Assembly: GCF_003576645.1 (NCBI RefSeq)
Contig: NC_044916.1
Location: 20,870,095-20,934,094, forward strand
Reading direction: 5' to 3'
Length of the DNA stretch: 64,000 nucleotides
From: Ipomoea triloba
Taxonomy: Eukaryota; Streptophyta; Magnoliopsida; Solanales; Convolvulaceae
The notes beneath the pieces were generated by a model. The model made no database searches and had not been told where the DNA came from. It saw nothing but the letters and a program-made list of their open reading frames with translations. A program made the position numbers and the translations under genes. Shown here in pieces: positions 1 through 11,999 of this stretch (positions are counted from its first letter, which is position 1; each line of letters starts with the position of its first letter).

Positions 1-436
1 GTCGGTTAAAATTCAACGCCAATCTGGCAGACATTGTATATAAATGATACAACGTCAATTGTAAAAACTAACGCCGTATGTATTTTTAAATTTTTAAAAA
101 TAGTCTACGACGTTGGTTATTAAGGATAACCGACGTCGTTTAGTTTTTTTTTTAAAGGATATGACGTCGGTCATTAAGAAAAATCGAAGTCATATCTAAT
201 TATTAACAAAATGAAATAAACGCAAAAATCGACGTCGTTTATTATTTAAAAAAAATAAAAATACATACGGCGTCGGTTTTCCTAAATAACCGACGTCGTA
301 TGTGGTTTTTATTTTTTAAAAATATTTTTATTGTCGATTGGTTATTATTAACCGAAGTTGTATGTTTATTATTTTTAAAAATAATAATTATACCACGTAA
401 ATAGAATGGGATGACCCGATGTAAACCTCCAGACAA
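1..436. repeat. Hairpin-rich repeat with ACGTCGG motifs
   Basis: Four successive imperfect inverted repeats are built on AACCGACGTCGT: about 106-150, 157-192, 265-302 and 330-363. Each has arms of roughly 12-15 bp around a short AT loop. Such arrays are known from subterminal regions of CACTA elements, but neither a CACTA terminus nor a transposase is visible and the left side runs out of the window. Class is therefore uncertain. No coding capacity is seen. Confidence 0.5.
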
Positions 437-740
437 TGTTATGTGATGGTGTGATTATTTCTCTTTTTTTGAGAAGTGGATGGGCAGAGCACTTTATCCA
501 AAAGAAACAATAATTTATGGGTAATTCTATTTGTACCACCCAAAATTCTATTTACACCACCTTAATAGGTTTGATAGCTTTATAGGTGGTGTAAATAGAA
601 TTTGCTATTTGCACCACCTTCATTAAAGTTGGTCAAACATTATGTTTTCTATTTAAAATATTTATTATTTATTATTTATTTATATTTCTAATTGTGATAG
701 TATAATAATTTTGTCTATAATATTTTGTAATTAAATATTT

Positions 741-1330
741 GAGCAAATATCAATTTTGGTGCCACGACTATTAGCAAAATGACAATTTTAGTCCACATAT
801 TTAATTTCTACCAATTTTAGTCGACTATTAGCAAAATGACAATTTTAGTCCACATATTTAATTTCTACCAATTTTAGTCCCACGACTATTGTTTTAGTAC
901 CAATTTTCATCCACGACTATTGTTTTAGTGCCAAAATTCATCGTGTCGGTCACCCATTCGTTTAAAAGTGCAAAAATCTAAAACTGTTAAGGGTATTTTC
1001 GTCCTTTACAACTTAATATTCCAATTTGAGCATGAATAAATGGATTTAAGTCCTAAATTCGATCAAAATTCACAATTATTCTCCTTATTTTACCTTAATT
1101 TGAGGAGGAGAACAATGAATTATTATCAATCTTAGGGTTACATCTCTTTATTCATACTCAAATTAGGATATTGAGTTGAAAATGAAGAAAATACCGTTAA
1201 AATTTTTAGATTTCGACACATTTTAAATGGATGGATGATCGGCGCGATGAATTTTGGCACTAAAACAGTAGTCGTGGAACCAAAATTGGTACTAAAACAA
1301 TAGTCGTGGGACCAAAATTGGTATTTGCTC
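741..1330. mobile_element. MITE with long TIRs (MULE-type), nested in the MULE
   Basis: The left end starts GAGCAAATATCAATTTTGGT and the right end finishes ACCAAAATTGGTATTTGCTC, its near-exact complement; the inverted similarity goes on through the GTCGTGG block. The 10-bp repeat TTAAATATTT flanks it at 731-740 and 1331-1340. Internally a block of about 50 bp (TTTTAGTC...CACATATTTAATTTC) is repeated near 790-880. There is no reading frame of note. TIR length and TSD size fit a Mutator-type MITE. Confidence 0.75.
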
Positions 1331-1776
1331 TTAAATATTTAAAATATTGATTTTTATTATTATTTCAAATTGTGATAGTATAATAATTTTGTGTATAATA
1401 ACTTTTAATTATTTTATGTAGTATCTAACGTTTTATAAATTTTCATGATATTCATTATAACTCAAATATTTTGTATGCATTATTTTATCTTATTATAATA
1501 ATACAATAAATTAATTTTAAATCGCTAAAAACGGTAAAAACACATTAATATCATAATAAAATATAAAAAGAAAAATACCATTCCATTTCAATCCAATATA
1601 GCATTCTCATGAGTACAACTAAAGTGTACATACTCATTGTAAGTATTGATCCGATTCACATATGGAGTAATCCATGCATCTGCACAATCATATTTAAAAT
1701 AAGCCCATTGTGGAGCAATAGTAGGCATTGGGTACCCTCCTGTCAATGTTACGTTAACATAATGATTATTATTAAC

Positions 1777-2542
1777 TTAACCAAGGGCAATTGCTACATG
1801 CTCGTACCAAGGTGGTGGGCTAGATCGGAGTGGTAAATATGTCATACTACCAGCCATAATCAAAACATGTAGTATCACATTGTATCTGAAAGTAATTAGT
1901 ACACCCATCTCCAGCATAGTCATCCAATGCTCAACTGGTGCAATCTTATCTAATTCAAAAAAAGAGTTATAGATGGTATACCATTCTTGATGTCCGAACA
2001 TATTGGTATATTCCATCTTGTGAGACTCTAATTTTTCCATCAAATTAGATCGAATTTTGAACCATTTATCCTCCGAAAAACCAAGACAGGTAGCTACCGC
2101 TCGAAATCCACAATTTCCATTAGGTCTCACATCTTGCACTTGCATTATGAAAGGATGAAATATAACTGGAAGTTGATGAATATATGGATGTAAAAAAAAA
2201 ATGTCTATCACCTGAAGTTGGTACAACTGAACAACTATTCCAAGCTGGTTCTTGAAACTGAAAAGCATTTGGCTCGAAAAATCTCGATGCAGCTGAAAAA
2301 CTATGTCTACCAGGATCTTGAGTGGACATAGTTGGATGATCTTGAGTTTTTCTGAGAGATTTGCTCTTTGAAGTGGGATGCCCACGAATATTTATTTGCG
2401 CGGTCGGCTCACGCACCAAAGTTGTAGATGCTGCAATCATCTCACTCAACTGTCTCAATATATTGAATTTACCCATTCTTGATTGTTTCTTGAACTGATC
2501 CTTAAATATATGAAGCTCATGCTCAAAACCAAAAATCATCAT
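1777..2542 (-). pseudogene. OTU-domain cysteine protease-like gene of a plant MULE, degenerate
   Basis: In the minus frame ending at 1777 the text DVRPNGNCGFRAVATCLGF, followed by WFKIRSNL, EHWMTM, RYNVILHVL and LPLRSSPPPWYEHVAIALG, matches the OTU-like protease found in plant transposon proteins (MULE/FAR1-associated). The catalytic Cys lies in GNC and the His near YEHVA. The position normally Asp in the DGNC motif reads Asn. Upstream (2542-2230) another frame carries a basic, Ser-rich stretch typical of the region before this domain. The frames change around the A/T run near 2190-2200, through either a frameshift or a short intron. I expect it to be inactive. Confidence 0.6.
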
Positions 2543-2663
2543 TGATAATACAATTCATTAATAATGTTTGATAGAATATAATATAGATAATACAAATGAA
2601 TTTGGATATATGATAAAATATATTTCATACGAATAATAACTTAAAATACCTCATAATGTCGTT

Positions 2664-2762
2664 GGCTTTGATTTTAATCATTGTAACTAAAAAAATGACT
2701 TTGATTTTGGTCATTGTCACTAAAAAAATGGTTTTGATTTTGATCATTGTAACTAAAAAAAT
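2664..2762. repeat. 33-bp tandem repeat, three copies
   Basis: Three units start at 2664, 2697 and 2730. Each holds TTTGATTTT, then TCATTGT and CACTAAAAAAAT or AACTAAAAAAAT, with a few substitutions between units. Confidence 0.8.
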
Positions 2763-2912
2763 CTTATATCCAACCATCCATGGCTTATAGATTGTGTGAT
2801 ACATATACAAAATAGACACATATATATAGAGCCATATGAGTTCAGTTAGTATTCTCTGCCGCCTAAATTACCAATAATTTCATCTCACAAATAACAATGT
2901 TGACTAAGAAAT

Positions 2913-3239
2913 TTAATTACACGAAAAATTAGGTATTGAAATTAGAATTAAAAAAAAAAGTATTGAAATTAGAAATGTTATTTTAATTAAATTAAATTAA
3001 ATAACTATTTAACAATTTAAAAAAAATTAAAAACAAAAAAACAAAAAACAAAAACAGAGCAACCCATCCGGCTAGGGGTTACTCTGTTTTGTTTTGTTTT
3101 TTTTTTGTTTATATATTTTTGTTTTTAAAATTTTAAATTGTTATTCAATTTAATTTAGTTAAAATAATATTTATTCCATTCCAATACTTTTTTTTTTTTG
3201 AAAATTCTAATTCCAACACTTTTTTTTTGTGTAATTAAT
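2913..3239. repeat. Foldback (near-palindromic) sequence
   Basis: The two halves are inverted copies around about 3070. The core stem is AAAACAGAGCAACCC (3051-3065) against GGGTTACTCTGTTTT (3076-3090), with a 10-base loop. The outer arms match imperfectly, from TTAATTACACGAAAAA on the left to TTTTGTGTAATTAA on the right. It looks like a foldback MITE sitting in the right part of the MULE. Confidence 0.6.
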
Positions 3240-3519
3240 ACAGTTGAGTATGGTGGTGTAAATAGTCAAATTTATACCTTGCTATTTATATCACCTATAA
3301 AGTTATTGAAATTTACAATCTTTTATGAATTTCAAGATTATTTGCACCATTGATGGTAGAAATAGCAACATCCTAATTTATATCTCCCCTTTGCAGATCA
3401 CTCTTGAATACATCAACAACAATAGAATATTTTTTTTTAAAATAAAACAATAGAATATTAAGCATTACAACAACTTGCTAGTTGAATTTTTGCAGAGCAG
3501 TGTTCTGAGAAAAAATAGC

Positions 3520-3944
3520 AAGAATGTTGAAACCTACCACCAAATAAAAAGGGAGTAGAAATCAGTGCAGCACCATTGACGATGTCGAAACCCACCACCT
3601 TGTTTCTTGACTCCATCTCCTTCCGGTTCACATCTCCATTCTCTCTTCATACCCACATAATATTCCACTCTCGTAGACGCTGGTATAGATCTGGTATGGA
3701 TCAGCGTAGGAAGGAGAAGGATATTTGGGATTTGGCTAAACTGATTTTTAGGCTTGAAGCCGCATTGGTTCTCTTGGGACAACCTTTTATTATCTACACC
3801 TGGATCTCCATGGCTTTTGAAAACAAAACCAAAAACCATATCATTTGCAAAAAAAAAAAAAAAAAAAAAAAAAAGGGTAAGAGTAGGTTCATGCCTGGAG
3901 AGTTTAATTCCTTTCAATTCCCCTTTTTTGGACACTATCTTTAA
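3520..3944 (+). other. Unrecognised sequence ending in a 27-base poly(A)
   Basis: GC content is higher here than around it, and an open frame (3576-3944, 122 codons) is read through a pure A run at about 3849-3875. The peptide is not recognised. An A-run after exon-like DNA suggests a retroposed fragment, but no TSD was found. The opposite strand is open over the same stretch, so the coding strand is undecided and coding is doubtful. Confidence 0.25.
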
Positions 3945-4034
3945 TAAGATGGCTAAGGCGCTCAATGCAGATAACAAACAGATAAGGAGAAATAACGTCT
4001 CCCTGTCAATTTCTTCTACTAGATATTATCTAAT

Positions 4035-5256
4035 ATAACTAGTATTTTCGGCAATTATATTTAGATCAATATACAATTATATAAATTATAACATCGAATA
4101 TTATATAGCGCAATTGATGAAATTGGTTGGATCGAATATGTTTTCTGATGTTTTCCTTGCTTGAATTAGAGCAAATAATTGTCCAATTACTCGTACGATG
4201 CACGAATAAATTTTTTATTACATATTTAGATAATAAAAATAAAGATAAAATTATAAAAAGTTCTAATATTGAACGTGTACATTTATTTGATTAAAAGATT
4301 AGTGCAAAAGTATCACTCAATTAATTGAATATATGACTTGTTTGTCTACAATTATCTTAAAATGATCAATATGTAATATGACTTATATAATTATATTATT
4401 ATTCAAAATATGGAAATTGAGAAATAATTTAATTATAATTATTAAAAAAATTCAGCTTAACTTAATTACCATAATAATTATTAGGCAATTATTATTACTC
4501 AATTACACTAATATATGTGTAATTATACATTTATAACTTAAGTATATTCATTTTCACCATATCGCATTTAGTTTTTTAATCCTCCTCCATATTTGAATGA
4601 ACTAATTTTAAGTATTATAAAAAATCTAACAACCCATGCTTAATTAATTTTTATAAAGTTTAAATAATTTAAAGTTTTCAAAGGAAAGTGTAATTAATTT
4701 TATTTTAATTTTTAAATAATTTTCAGTCAATTAGTAATATCCCTTTCATTTTCTAATTTGTCTAATTCCCGTTACCTTTTCCATTAGGATCTTTTTATAT
4801 TTTCAATCGATTAGTAAAATCAGTTTTCTTTTCCATTTTATCTTTACTATTATTTGGGCTGGATTTCACCAAGGATGATTTTATTTTTATAAATAGTAGT
4901 ATAGATAAGTATTCGAATTATTATTATTGGTGTAAATAATAAGTAATAACTTATTTTTTTCTTATAAAATTATGTAGAATTTGTTTCGATAATTCTCACA
5001 ATTATAATGGTTTAATTATTCTCAGAACTTGGGAAATAAATTTTTGTTACCAATTGAACTTTATTAATTTTTTTACCAATTAATTAATAATATTAGTTTG
5101 TGCGGGAAAGTTGAAGGGCGGATTTTACGTTTATTAATAGTATTGATATGTGAATATAAAAACAATATTACCAATTAATAGATATTAGTTAATTGAGTAC
5201 AAAAATTTGGGTGGGAAAATTAAATAGGAGGATTTTACTTTTATATATAGTATAGA
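4035..5256 (-). mobile_element. Helitron-derived AT-rich repeat, minus strand
   Basis: The segment is closely similar to 33937-34300 plus 43895-44906 and to 20829-21500. It contains a hairpin-like CGTACGATGCACG (4192-4204), reminiscent of Helitron 3' ends. Its right edge, read on the minus strand, starts A^TCTATACTATATATAAAAG (5' TC at 5256), a typical plant Helitron 5' terminus. A similar terminus ends at 4905. The copy looks composite or truncated. No RepHel coding was found. Confidence 0.5.
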
Positions 5257-5496
5257 TTAAATTTGACATATCTATTTTTTATTTAGATTTTTTTAAAATT
5301 TTAATAGAATATACATACATACATACATATATATATATATATCTTTTTTTATATATAAGTTCTATTACCATTGAATTACCATATTATTATTTAATGACTT
5401 TAAAAAGGATAGAGATCTATACATATAGCAATATAATGATGAAAAATAGAATTACAAATAACAATGAGATTGCATTTGATTTATTTTAATTTTATT

Positions 5497-7085
<1,589 letters not shown>

Positions 7086-7091
<6 letters not shown>

Positions 7092-7706
7092 TTTTAACGG
7101 ATCGGGTCCACCATAAACCGGATATAGGATGCCGGGTCTAACAGATTAGAGCCCAGCGATTACAAAAGTGAATATGAGAATCGAACCCGTGACAGGGGGT
7201 TGAAAGTACGAACCCGGTACAACTAGATCGTAGTACTTGCTGTGTTCAGATGTGCCTTTCATGGACAACCGAGCCCCCCATTTATACTGAGCCACCCCCC
7301 TCCTAATCGTCCACGTGTACGCTCCGAGATCTCACCCCGTCCCTCGCGCCACATGGTCCACGCACACCGCACCACACGCTGCCAACGCCTCACCGCACGC
7401 CACACCCGCCTGCCCCCGCGCCGCGTGACATGGGCGCGGAAGGGGCGCCAGGCCGCGGCACGGCTACGCACCCGGTGCGCCAACCGCGCCGTGGCCAGGC
7501 GCTGCCAGCGCGCCCATTGGCGTCCCCTAGGCCACGCCGGCGCCGTGGCCGGGCGCTGCCAGCGCGCCCATTGGCGCCCCCGAGGCCACGCCGGCGGCAC
7601 CCATGGCCGGCGGAGGCGTGTGGGCTACCTGGACCTACCTTGCCTGGCTGCCTGGCCCATCGTCACAAGCCCAATTTGCTCAAGCCCACACCCAATATCC
7701 CCATCA
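7086..7706 (-). repeat. 3' LTR of the Tat element
   Basis: TGATGG...CCATCA termini; aligns along its length with 15263-15865. It is strongly GC-rich in the middle, with CGCGCC/GGCGCC motifs. It carries an extra copy of a GCTGCCAGCGCGCCCATTGG segment of about 54 bp and lacks an 18-20 bp duplication present in the other LTR. Long open frames on both strands here are GC artefacts. Confidence 0.85.
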
Positions 7707-7710
7707 CGAG

Positions 7711-7724
7711 TCCCCCACTTCCTT
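7711..7724 (-). other. Polypurine tract
   Basis: The minus-strand reading AAAGGAAGTGGGGG lies four bases from the inner edge of the left LTR, the expected place for the plus-strand primer of an LTR retrotransposon on this strand. Confidence 0.65.
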
Positions 7725-8178
7725 TAGGTAATTTATTCCTAAATGAAGTAAGAATAAGTCTTTGATTCACAATCGGAATATTCAAGGAAGGCCCAGATTT
7801 CAGGAACCACCTCCCTTATTTAAAGCTAACTCCATCCATCCAGTATACCACATCCTGAACCCTAAATCCCCCATACATTCCCACACCCTCACCTAATACT
7901 CCCAACGGTCGTGCCGCCTCACACCGCAACACCGCCGGTCGCGCCACACCACCAGCCCCGGTCCACCATCGCAATCGCACCGCCACACCGCCGTCCATCT
8001 CCGCACAGCGCCCGCGCCGCCTCGCCATCGCGGCCGCCACACCGCCAGCCGTTGCCGCACAGCGCCCGCACTGCCCCGCCGCAGCCGCACAGCCACACCG
8101 CAGCCGCACAGCCACACCGCCCACTGTTGCCGCGCAGCGCCCGCGCCGACACACCGCCCGTCGCACCAGCCAGCACCC

Positions 8179-9140
8179 GTGTCGCCCCACGTCACGATGC
8201 AGCCGAACAACTCCTTCGGACAGTCACCTGCCCGAGCCGCCCTACCGCCGGCCGTACCTGCCGCCTCCCCGCGGTCTCTTCTCGCCTCACCGCCACAGGA
8301 CATACCCCGCCCCTTAACATCCAACGAGCCTATGATTATCTCGCCTCCCAACACAGGTTTGGGATCCTTTGGGATCACCCGCTCACTCTTCACCCCTATG
8401 CAAGCCATGCCCACGATCATGGACACCCTCTCAGGTCTTCCCCAACGCACCACCAGGCCTCTGTCCTTGTCCAGTACTCCTCTCCCGTTTTCCACTCAAG
8501 GTCGCAGCCTAGATCCCACAGTCTCTCGCGGTGTCCGGTCAAAACTCACCCAGCCGGAGTTTAATTCCTTAGATGAGTGGTTGGGCAAGGGGTGCAGATG
8601 ATGGTCCCTCGTGACAATCAGAATATGGTTGAACCTCCTGACAGTTGGGTCATGGCAGTCAATTATCATGTGATCCAGGGGGGTTTACAATTCCCACCCC
8701 ACCCTCTGACGCTAGCGTTTCTTGCGAGCCACAACATTGCGCCTTGTCAGCTAACTCCCAATGGGCATAGATTCATCACCTGCTTCATCACCCAGGTTAA
8801 GGTAGCTCCTTCCCTATCCCTCTTATTGCACGTATTTCATGTGAACCAAAGCGGGCCCTTCCTCCACCTTCAACCAATGTCTGGGTATTCTTTTGTGACT
8901 TCCCTGCCGTCCCTGATTAAGAATTGGAAGGAGAAATTTGTGTACGTAAGCTACAACCCTGGGGCAGCTGGATATGGCTTCAGCACTACATGGGTTCAAT
9001 TCGTTTCTCCCTTTACACCGCCTTCTTACGAGGGCTTGGACGCAGACCGAGCCAAACTGTGCGGGGATGACCCATTCGACCATCGGAGATACCACGACCC
9101 CTTGTTGGTGAATCAGCTCAGCGATGGCCCTCCTTTACAT
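8179..9140 (+). CDS. Antisense accessory ORF of the Tat element, main exon (gypsy-type 'transposase_28'-like)
   Basis: On the plus strand, opposite to gag-pol, the frame at 8577-9173 carries PPDSWVMAVNYHVIQGGL, FPPHPLTLAFL, IAPCQLTPNGHRFI and SLIKNWKEKFVYV. This resembles the plant family called putative gypsy-type transposon (Pfam PF04195): a Trp-containing start, 'hypha-P-LTPNGW' motif and 'IKNWKxRFFFV' motif. An upstream Pro/Ser-rich frame (8179-8601) would join after a +1/-1 shift near 8575-8600. Extra antisense ORFs between pol and the 3' LTR are reported for Tat-lineage elements; function unknown. Assignment is from memory of the motif pattern. Confidence 0.55.
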
Positions 9141-9242
9141 GAGTGTTCTCTCCCCTTTTTTTTGTTTACGTGAATGTGTTCCCTCTACTTTTTTTTATGC
9201 TAATCTCGTGTGCCACGCAGCCCCTGTCTCTAGTACTCTAGT

Positions 9243-9598
9243 ATGCTCCGGGTGTACAATACTCGGGGTAAGACCACTTCCTCACACACGCAATTGGATG
9301 ATGAGGAGTCCTCAGTAGGTGTGATGGCTGACCCCACCTTGGATGGCGTGGAGTCCGGTGCCATTTTTTCTCCCTCACGTGCAGCACCACCTCAGGTCAT
9401 CACCATCAACAGCCCCAATCACGCTAGGGTCGATCGCCCCTCCGGGCCTCCTCCCGGGTCTGCATCGATTGAATACGATCCCCATGATCCCCTGCTCGCG
9501 AGGGGCCACAGCGGAACCTCTCGTCCTAGGCCACTTCACCCTTACTACCTAGATCATATCGACTTCATACGTCGCGGGGTGCGAGAAATGGTAGGGGC
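9243..9598 (+). CDS. Possible second exon of the antisense accessory ORF
   Basis: An open frame of low-complexity, Pro/Asp/Arg-rich sequence follows an AG at about 9220 and runs to LHPYYLDHIDFIRRGVREMV, where a MITE-like insertion interrupts it. Such a hinge usually lies between the globular part and the coiled coil in these proteins. Exact splice sites are not settled. Confidence 0.35.
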
Positions 9599-9927
9599 AA
9601 GTACCATTCGCATAATCCAAAGTCTAAAATATACATATTACATAAAAACAAAACAATTCAAACACAAAATTAACATAGCGATCCAAATTGTAAAGTAATA
9701 TCTTGTTCATCCACCATACCCTCATCACGAATCAATATTAATTATTATTATTTATTATTATATATATTTAAAAAACCGAACGGTTTTCGGTTCGGTTCGG
9801 TAAAAAACCGAACCGTTCGGTTTCTCTATATTAAGTACCGACCGGTTCTTTCGGTTTATACAGAACCGAACCACTTCGGTACGGTTCGGTTTTACCGAAC
9901 CGAAGTGCCCACCCCTACCTGCCCCTA
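9592..9927. mobile_element. Small hAT-like insertion with CGGTTCGG repeats
   Basis: The left edge reads TAGGGGCAAGTA and the complement of the right edge TAGGGGCAGGTA, an 11/12 terminal inverted repeat. Inside, the motif CGGTTCGGTT recurs in both orientations (9776-9905), a common pattern in plant hAT-type MITEs. No matching TSD is visible, so the exact ends are uncertain. It splits the antisense accessory ORF. Confidence 0.45.
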
Positions 9928-10064
9928 CTCGGTTTTGGATAGACAGCAGTCCCATGGACGCCTTGAGTTCGCACTTGGTGGGAGATTTGATGAATGTGAG
10001 TACCCTTTGTCTGATTCCTTCCCTTGTTTAGAGTTTTCTGATCCTAACCTCCCATTTTTTTTAG

Positions 10065-10262
10065 GCATCTATGCAGGCTATCGGGCTTCAACAACGCTTG
10101 CAGGAGGCTTCCCAAGACTATGTCGCCTCTGAAGAAGCGCTTCGGGAGCTAGGAGAGCGTCATCAGCAACTTCAGGTGATGCATGAGGCAACGTTGGAAG
10201 AATTGGATGCCCTCAAGACTGCCCACACAGCTTTACAACTTGCTCACTCGACTCTCCAGGTA
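10065..10262 (+). CDS. Coiled-coil exon of the antisense accessory ORF
   Basis: The exon begins after a TTTTTTTAG acceptor and ends at a consensus donor, CTCCAG|GTAAGTG, at 10260-10262. The peptide QQRLQEASQDYVASEEALRE and onward shows heptad-spaced Leu/Ala with charged residues, a good coiled coil, as is usual at the C-terminal side of these accessory proteins. Its last 30 bases overlap the 3' end of integrase on the other strand. Confidence 0.5.
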
Positions 10263-10496
10263 AGTGTTTTCCCGTACCACCTGGCGAATCCTATATGGTC
10301 CTTCCCAATTTTGTGCCAATTTGCCGCCTTGTAGGGGTTTACTGGCCTCCCTTCTGCGTAAGACTAGATCACCCTCTTGGAGGTCCCTCGGTCGTGCCCG
10401 CGAATCGTGGTAACGCTTTACCGTTCTTTGATATGCAGCCATATTTCGGCCAGCCGTCTCCCTCCTCTCTTCCAAAAGGCTTAACTCCACTCTCAT
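10233..10496 (-). pseudogene. Integrase C-terminal part of the Tat pol
   Basis: This continues the integrase ORF that stops at 10518 in another frame. GDLVLRR, then GKLAQNWEGPYRIRQVV and NTYLES are the hallmark of the C-terminal integrase domain of Ty3/gypsy elements. A frameshift between 10496 and 10518 separates it from the catalytic core. Confidence 0.75.
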
Positions 10497-10517
10497 GCTT
10501 TCCTCATTCTGCCCAGG

Positions 10518-11972
10518 CTAGTAACGCTCGCTTCTTTCGGTGGGTATGACGGATTCTAAAGGGTTTCGAGCCTCGCACCCATATGTCAAGGCGAAGGGGG
10601 TTTCACCGATGGCCTTTCTAGGGGTGGTTCTGTATGCCCATAGTATAGTGGGCAACTCCTTGTACCACGCAGATCCTACGGTTTCTACTCTCTTTTTTAT
10701 GCCGTCTAGGAGGGTACGGTTCACATTTTCTACTTGTCCATTAGCTTGGGGGTATGCTACTGCAGCCTTGACGTGTTCCACCCCATAGTATGCGCAGAAG
10801 CGAGCGAAGTTTTTGTTGTCAAATTGTTTCTCGTTCTCTGATACGATTTGCAGAGGTACCCCAAACCTTGTGAATATGTGCTTCCACACGAACTTTCGGC
10901 ATTGATATTCTGTGATCGAGGTGAGGGGTTCAGCCTCCACCCACTTGGTGAAGTATTCCACTACCACTATTATGAACTTCAGGCCGCCCACACCTCTGGG
11001 AAAAGGCCCTAACAGATCGATACCCCAACGCGCAAAGGGGATGGCGGATGTCACCGGGGTATAGTAAGACGCCGGTCGCCTTGGGAGTATTGCGAAGTGT
11101 TGGCATGCGGGGCACTTCTTCACATACTCTAGGCGATCAGCCCTTAGGCGAGGCCAATAATACCCCTGGAGGATGATTTTTCGGGCCAGGGTCTTGGCAC
11201 CCTGGTGGGCCGCGCAGACCCCTTTGTGCATCTCAGCGAGTACCTTGTCTGCCTCGGCCTTAGTCAGGCAGCGGAGTAGCGGCCCCCCGAAGGATAGTTT
11301 GAACAGGTTGCCGTCTATTATTTGGTACGACGGGGCCATAGTCATCACTTTACGCGCCCTCGTCGGGTCGTTTGGGGTAGTCCCGTGCTTTTTATAAAGA
11401 ATCATTTCTTGCATCCATTCGTCCGGGGTGGGGTGGATGACCCATATTTCTTCCCTCTCGATGTTGGGCGCGCTTATGTCAACAGTGGTGATTATCTGGG
11501 AGACATATCCCAAATGGTCCTCCAAGCCTTGCGTGACTCGAGATAGGAGGTCGACTTCTCCGTTATCTACTCTAGGGCTTTGAACCAACTCCCATCGCTC
11601 GAAATCGGCCAATAACCTTTGTACCACTTCCTTATACTGTCTCATCCGGTTCTCTCGAGTTTCGAATTGGTTGTTGACGTGGCCCACCACGAGCCTAGAG
11701 TCGGATCGGATCGTCAGGCTACTCGTTTGGAGTGCTCTGGCCAATTTCAGCCCTCCTATCAAGGCTTCGTATTCTGCTTCGTTGTTGGATACCGGGAAGT
11801 TAAATCTAAAGGCTTGGTAGGCCTTAAAGCTTTCCGGGGATATAAGTACTGCCCCGCCCCCGCAACCCCTCTTACTAGACGCCCCGTCAGTGTACATTTC
11901 CCAGTCTCTGTGCTTTCTGTCTGATTGGCCTGGCTCGTCAGGGATGGTGCATTCCACTATAAAGTCTGCCAA
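10518..11972 (-). pseudogene. RNase H plus integrase part of the Tat pol
   Basis: An open stretch of 484 codons. Residues about 25-150 are an RNase H of cellular type (YTDGASSKRGCGGGAVL, NNEAEYEALIGGL, IRSDSRLVVGHV, a final Asp in VDLLSR): the additional RNase H of Tat elements. Residues about 230-300 hold the HHCC integrase zinc finger (H-x-GV..AHQG, CPACQ). Residues about 315-440 hold the integrase core with Asp in WGIDLLGPFP and Glu in GQVENVN. The second catalytic Asp, expected in a SDNGTQF-like motif, reads Glu (SENEKQF), so integration activity is doubtful. Upstream the frame runs on through a TAG at 12018-12020. Confidence 0.85.
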
Positions 11973-11999
11973 TGCTTGACCTTTTATAGCCGCTCGTGG

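Larger units (their letters stand above)
519..3373 (-). mobile_element. Mutator-like element (MULE) with OTU-type gene
   Basis: The ends form long imperfect terminal inverted repeats. The left end begins GGGTAATTCTATTTGTACCA and the complement of the right end begins GGATGTTGCTATTTCTACCA; similarity continues inward through TTTATAGGTG and CTATTTACACCACC. Flanking both ends is the 8-bp repeat TAATTTAT (511-518 and 3374-3381), within the usual 8-11 bp TSD range of MULEs. Inside are a minus-strand OTU-domain pseudogene, a nested MITE at 741-1330 and a foldback sequence near 2913-3239. No MURA-type transposase is visible, so the copy is non-autonomous. Boundaries were found by eye. Confidence 0.65.

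Noticed and set aside
7242..7765. Long Pro/Arg/Ala-rich open frames on both strands in the LTRs (also 15432-15877)
   Set aside because: They are open on both strands and in several frames because the LTR is GC-rich; the two LTR copies shift frame relative to each other through small length changes.
7816..8495. Minus-strand frames of up to 200 codons opposite the antisense accessory gene
   Set aside because: GC-rich shadows with low-complexity Arg/Gly/Ala text and no motif.
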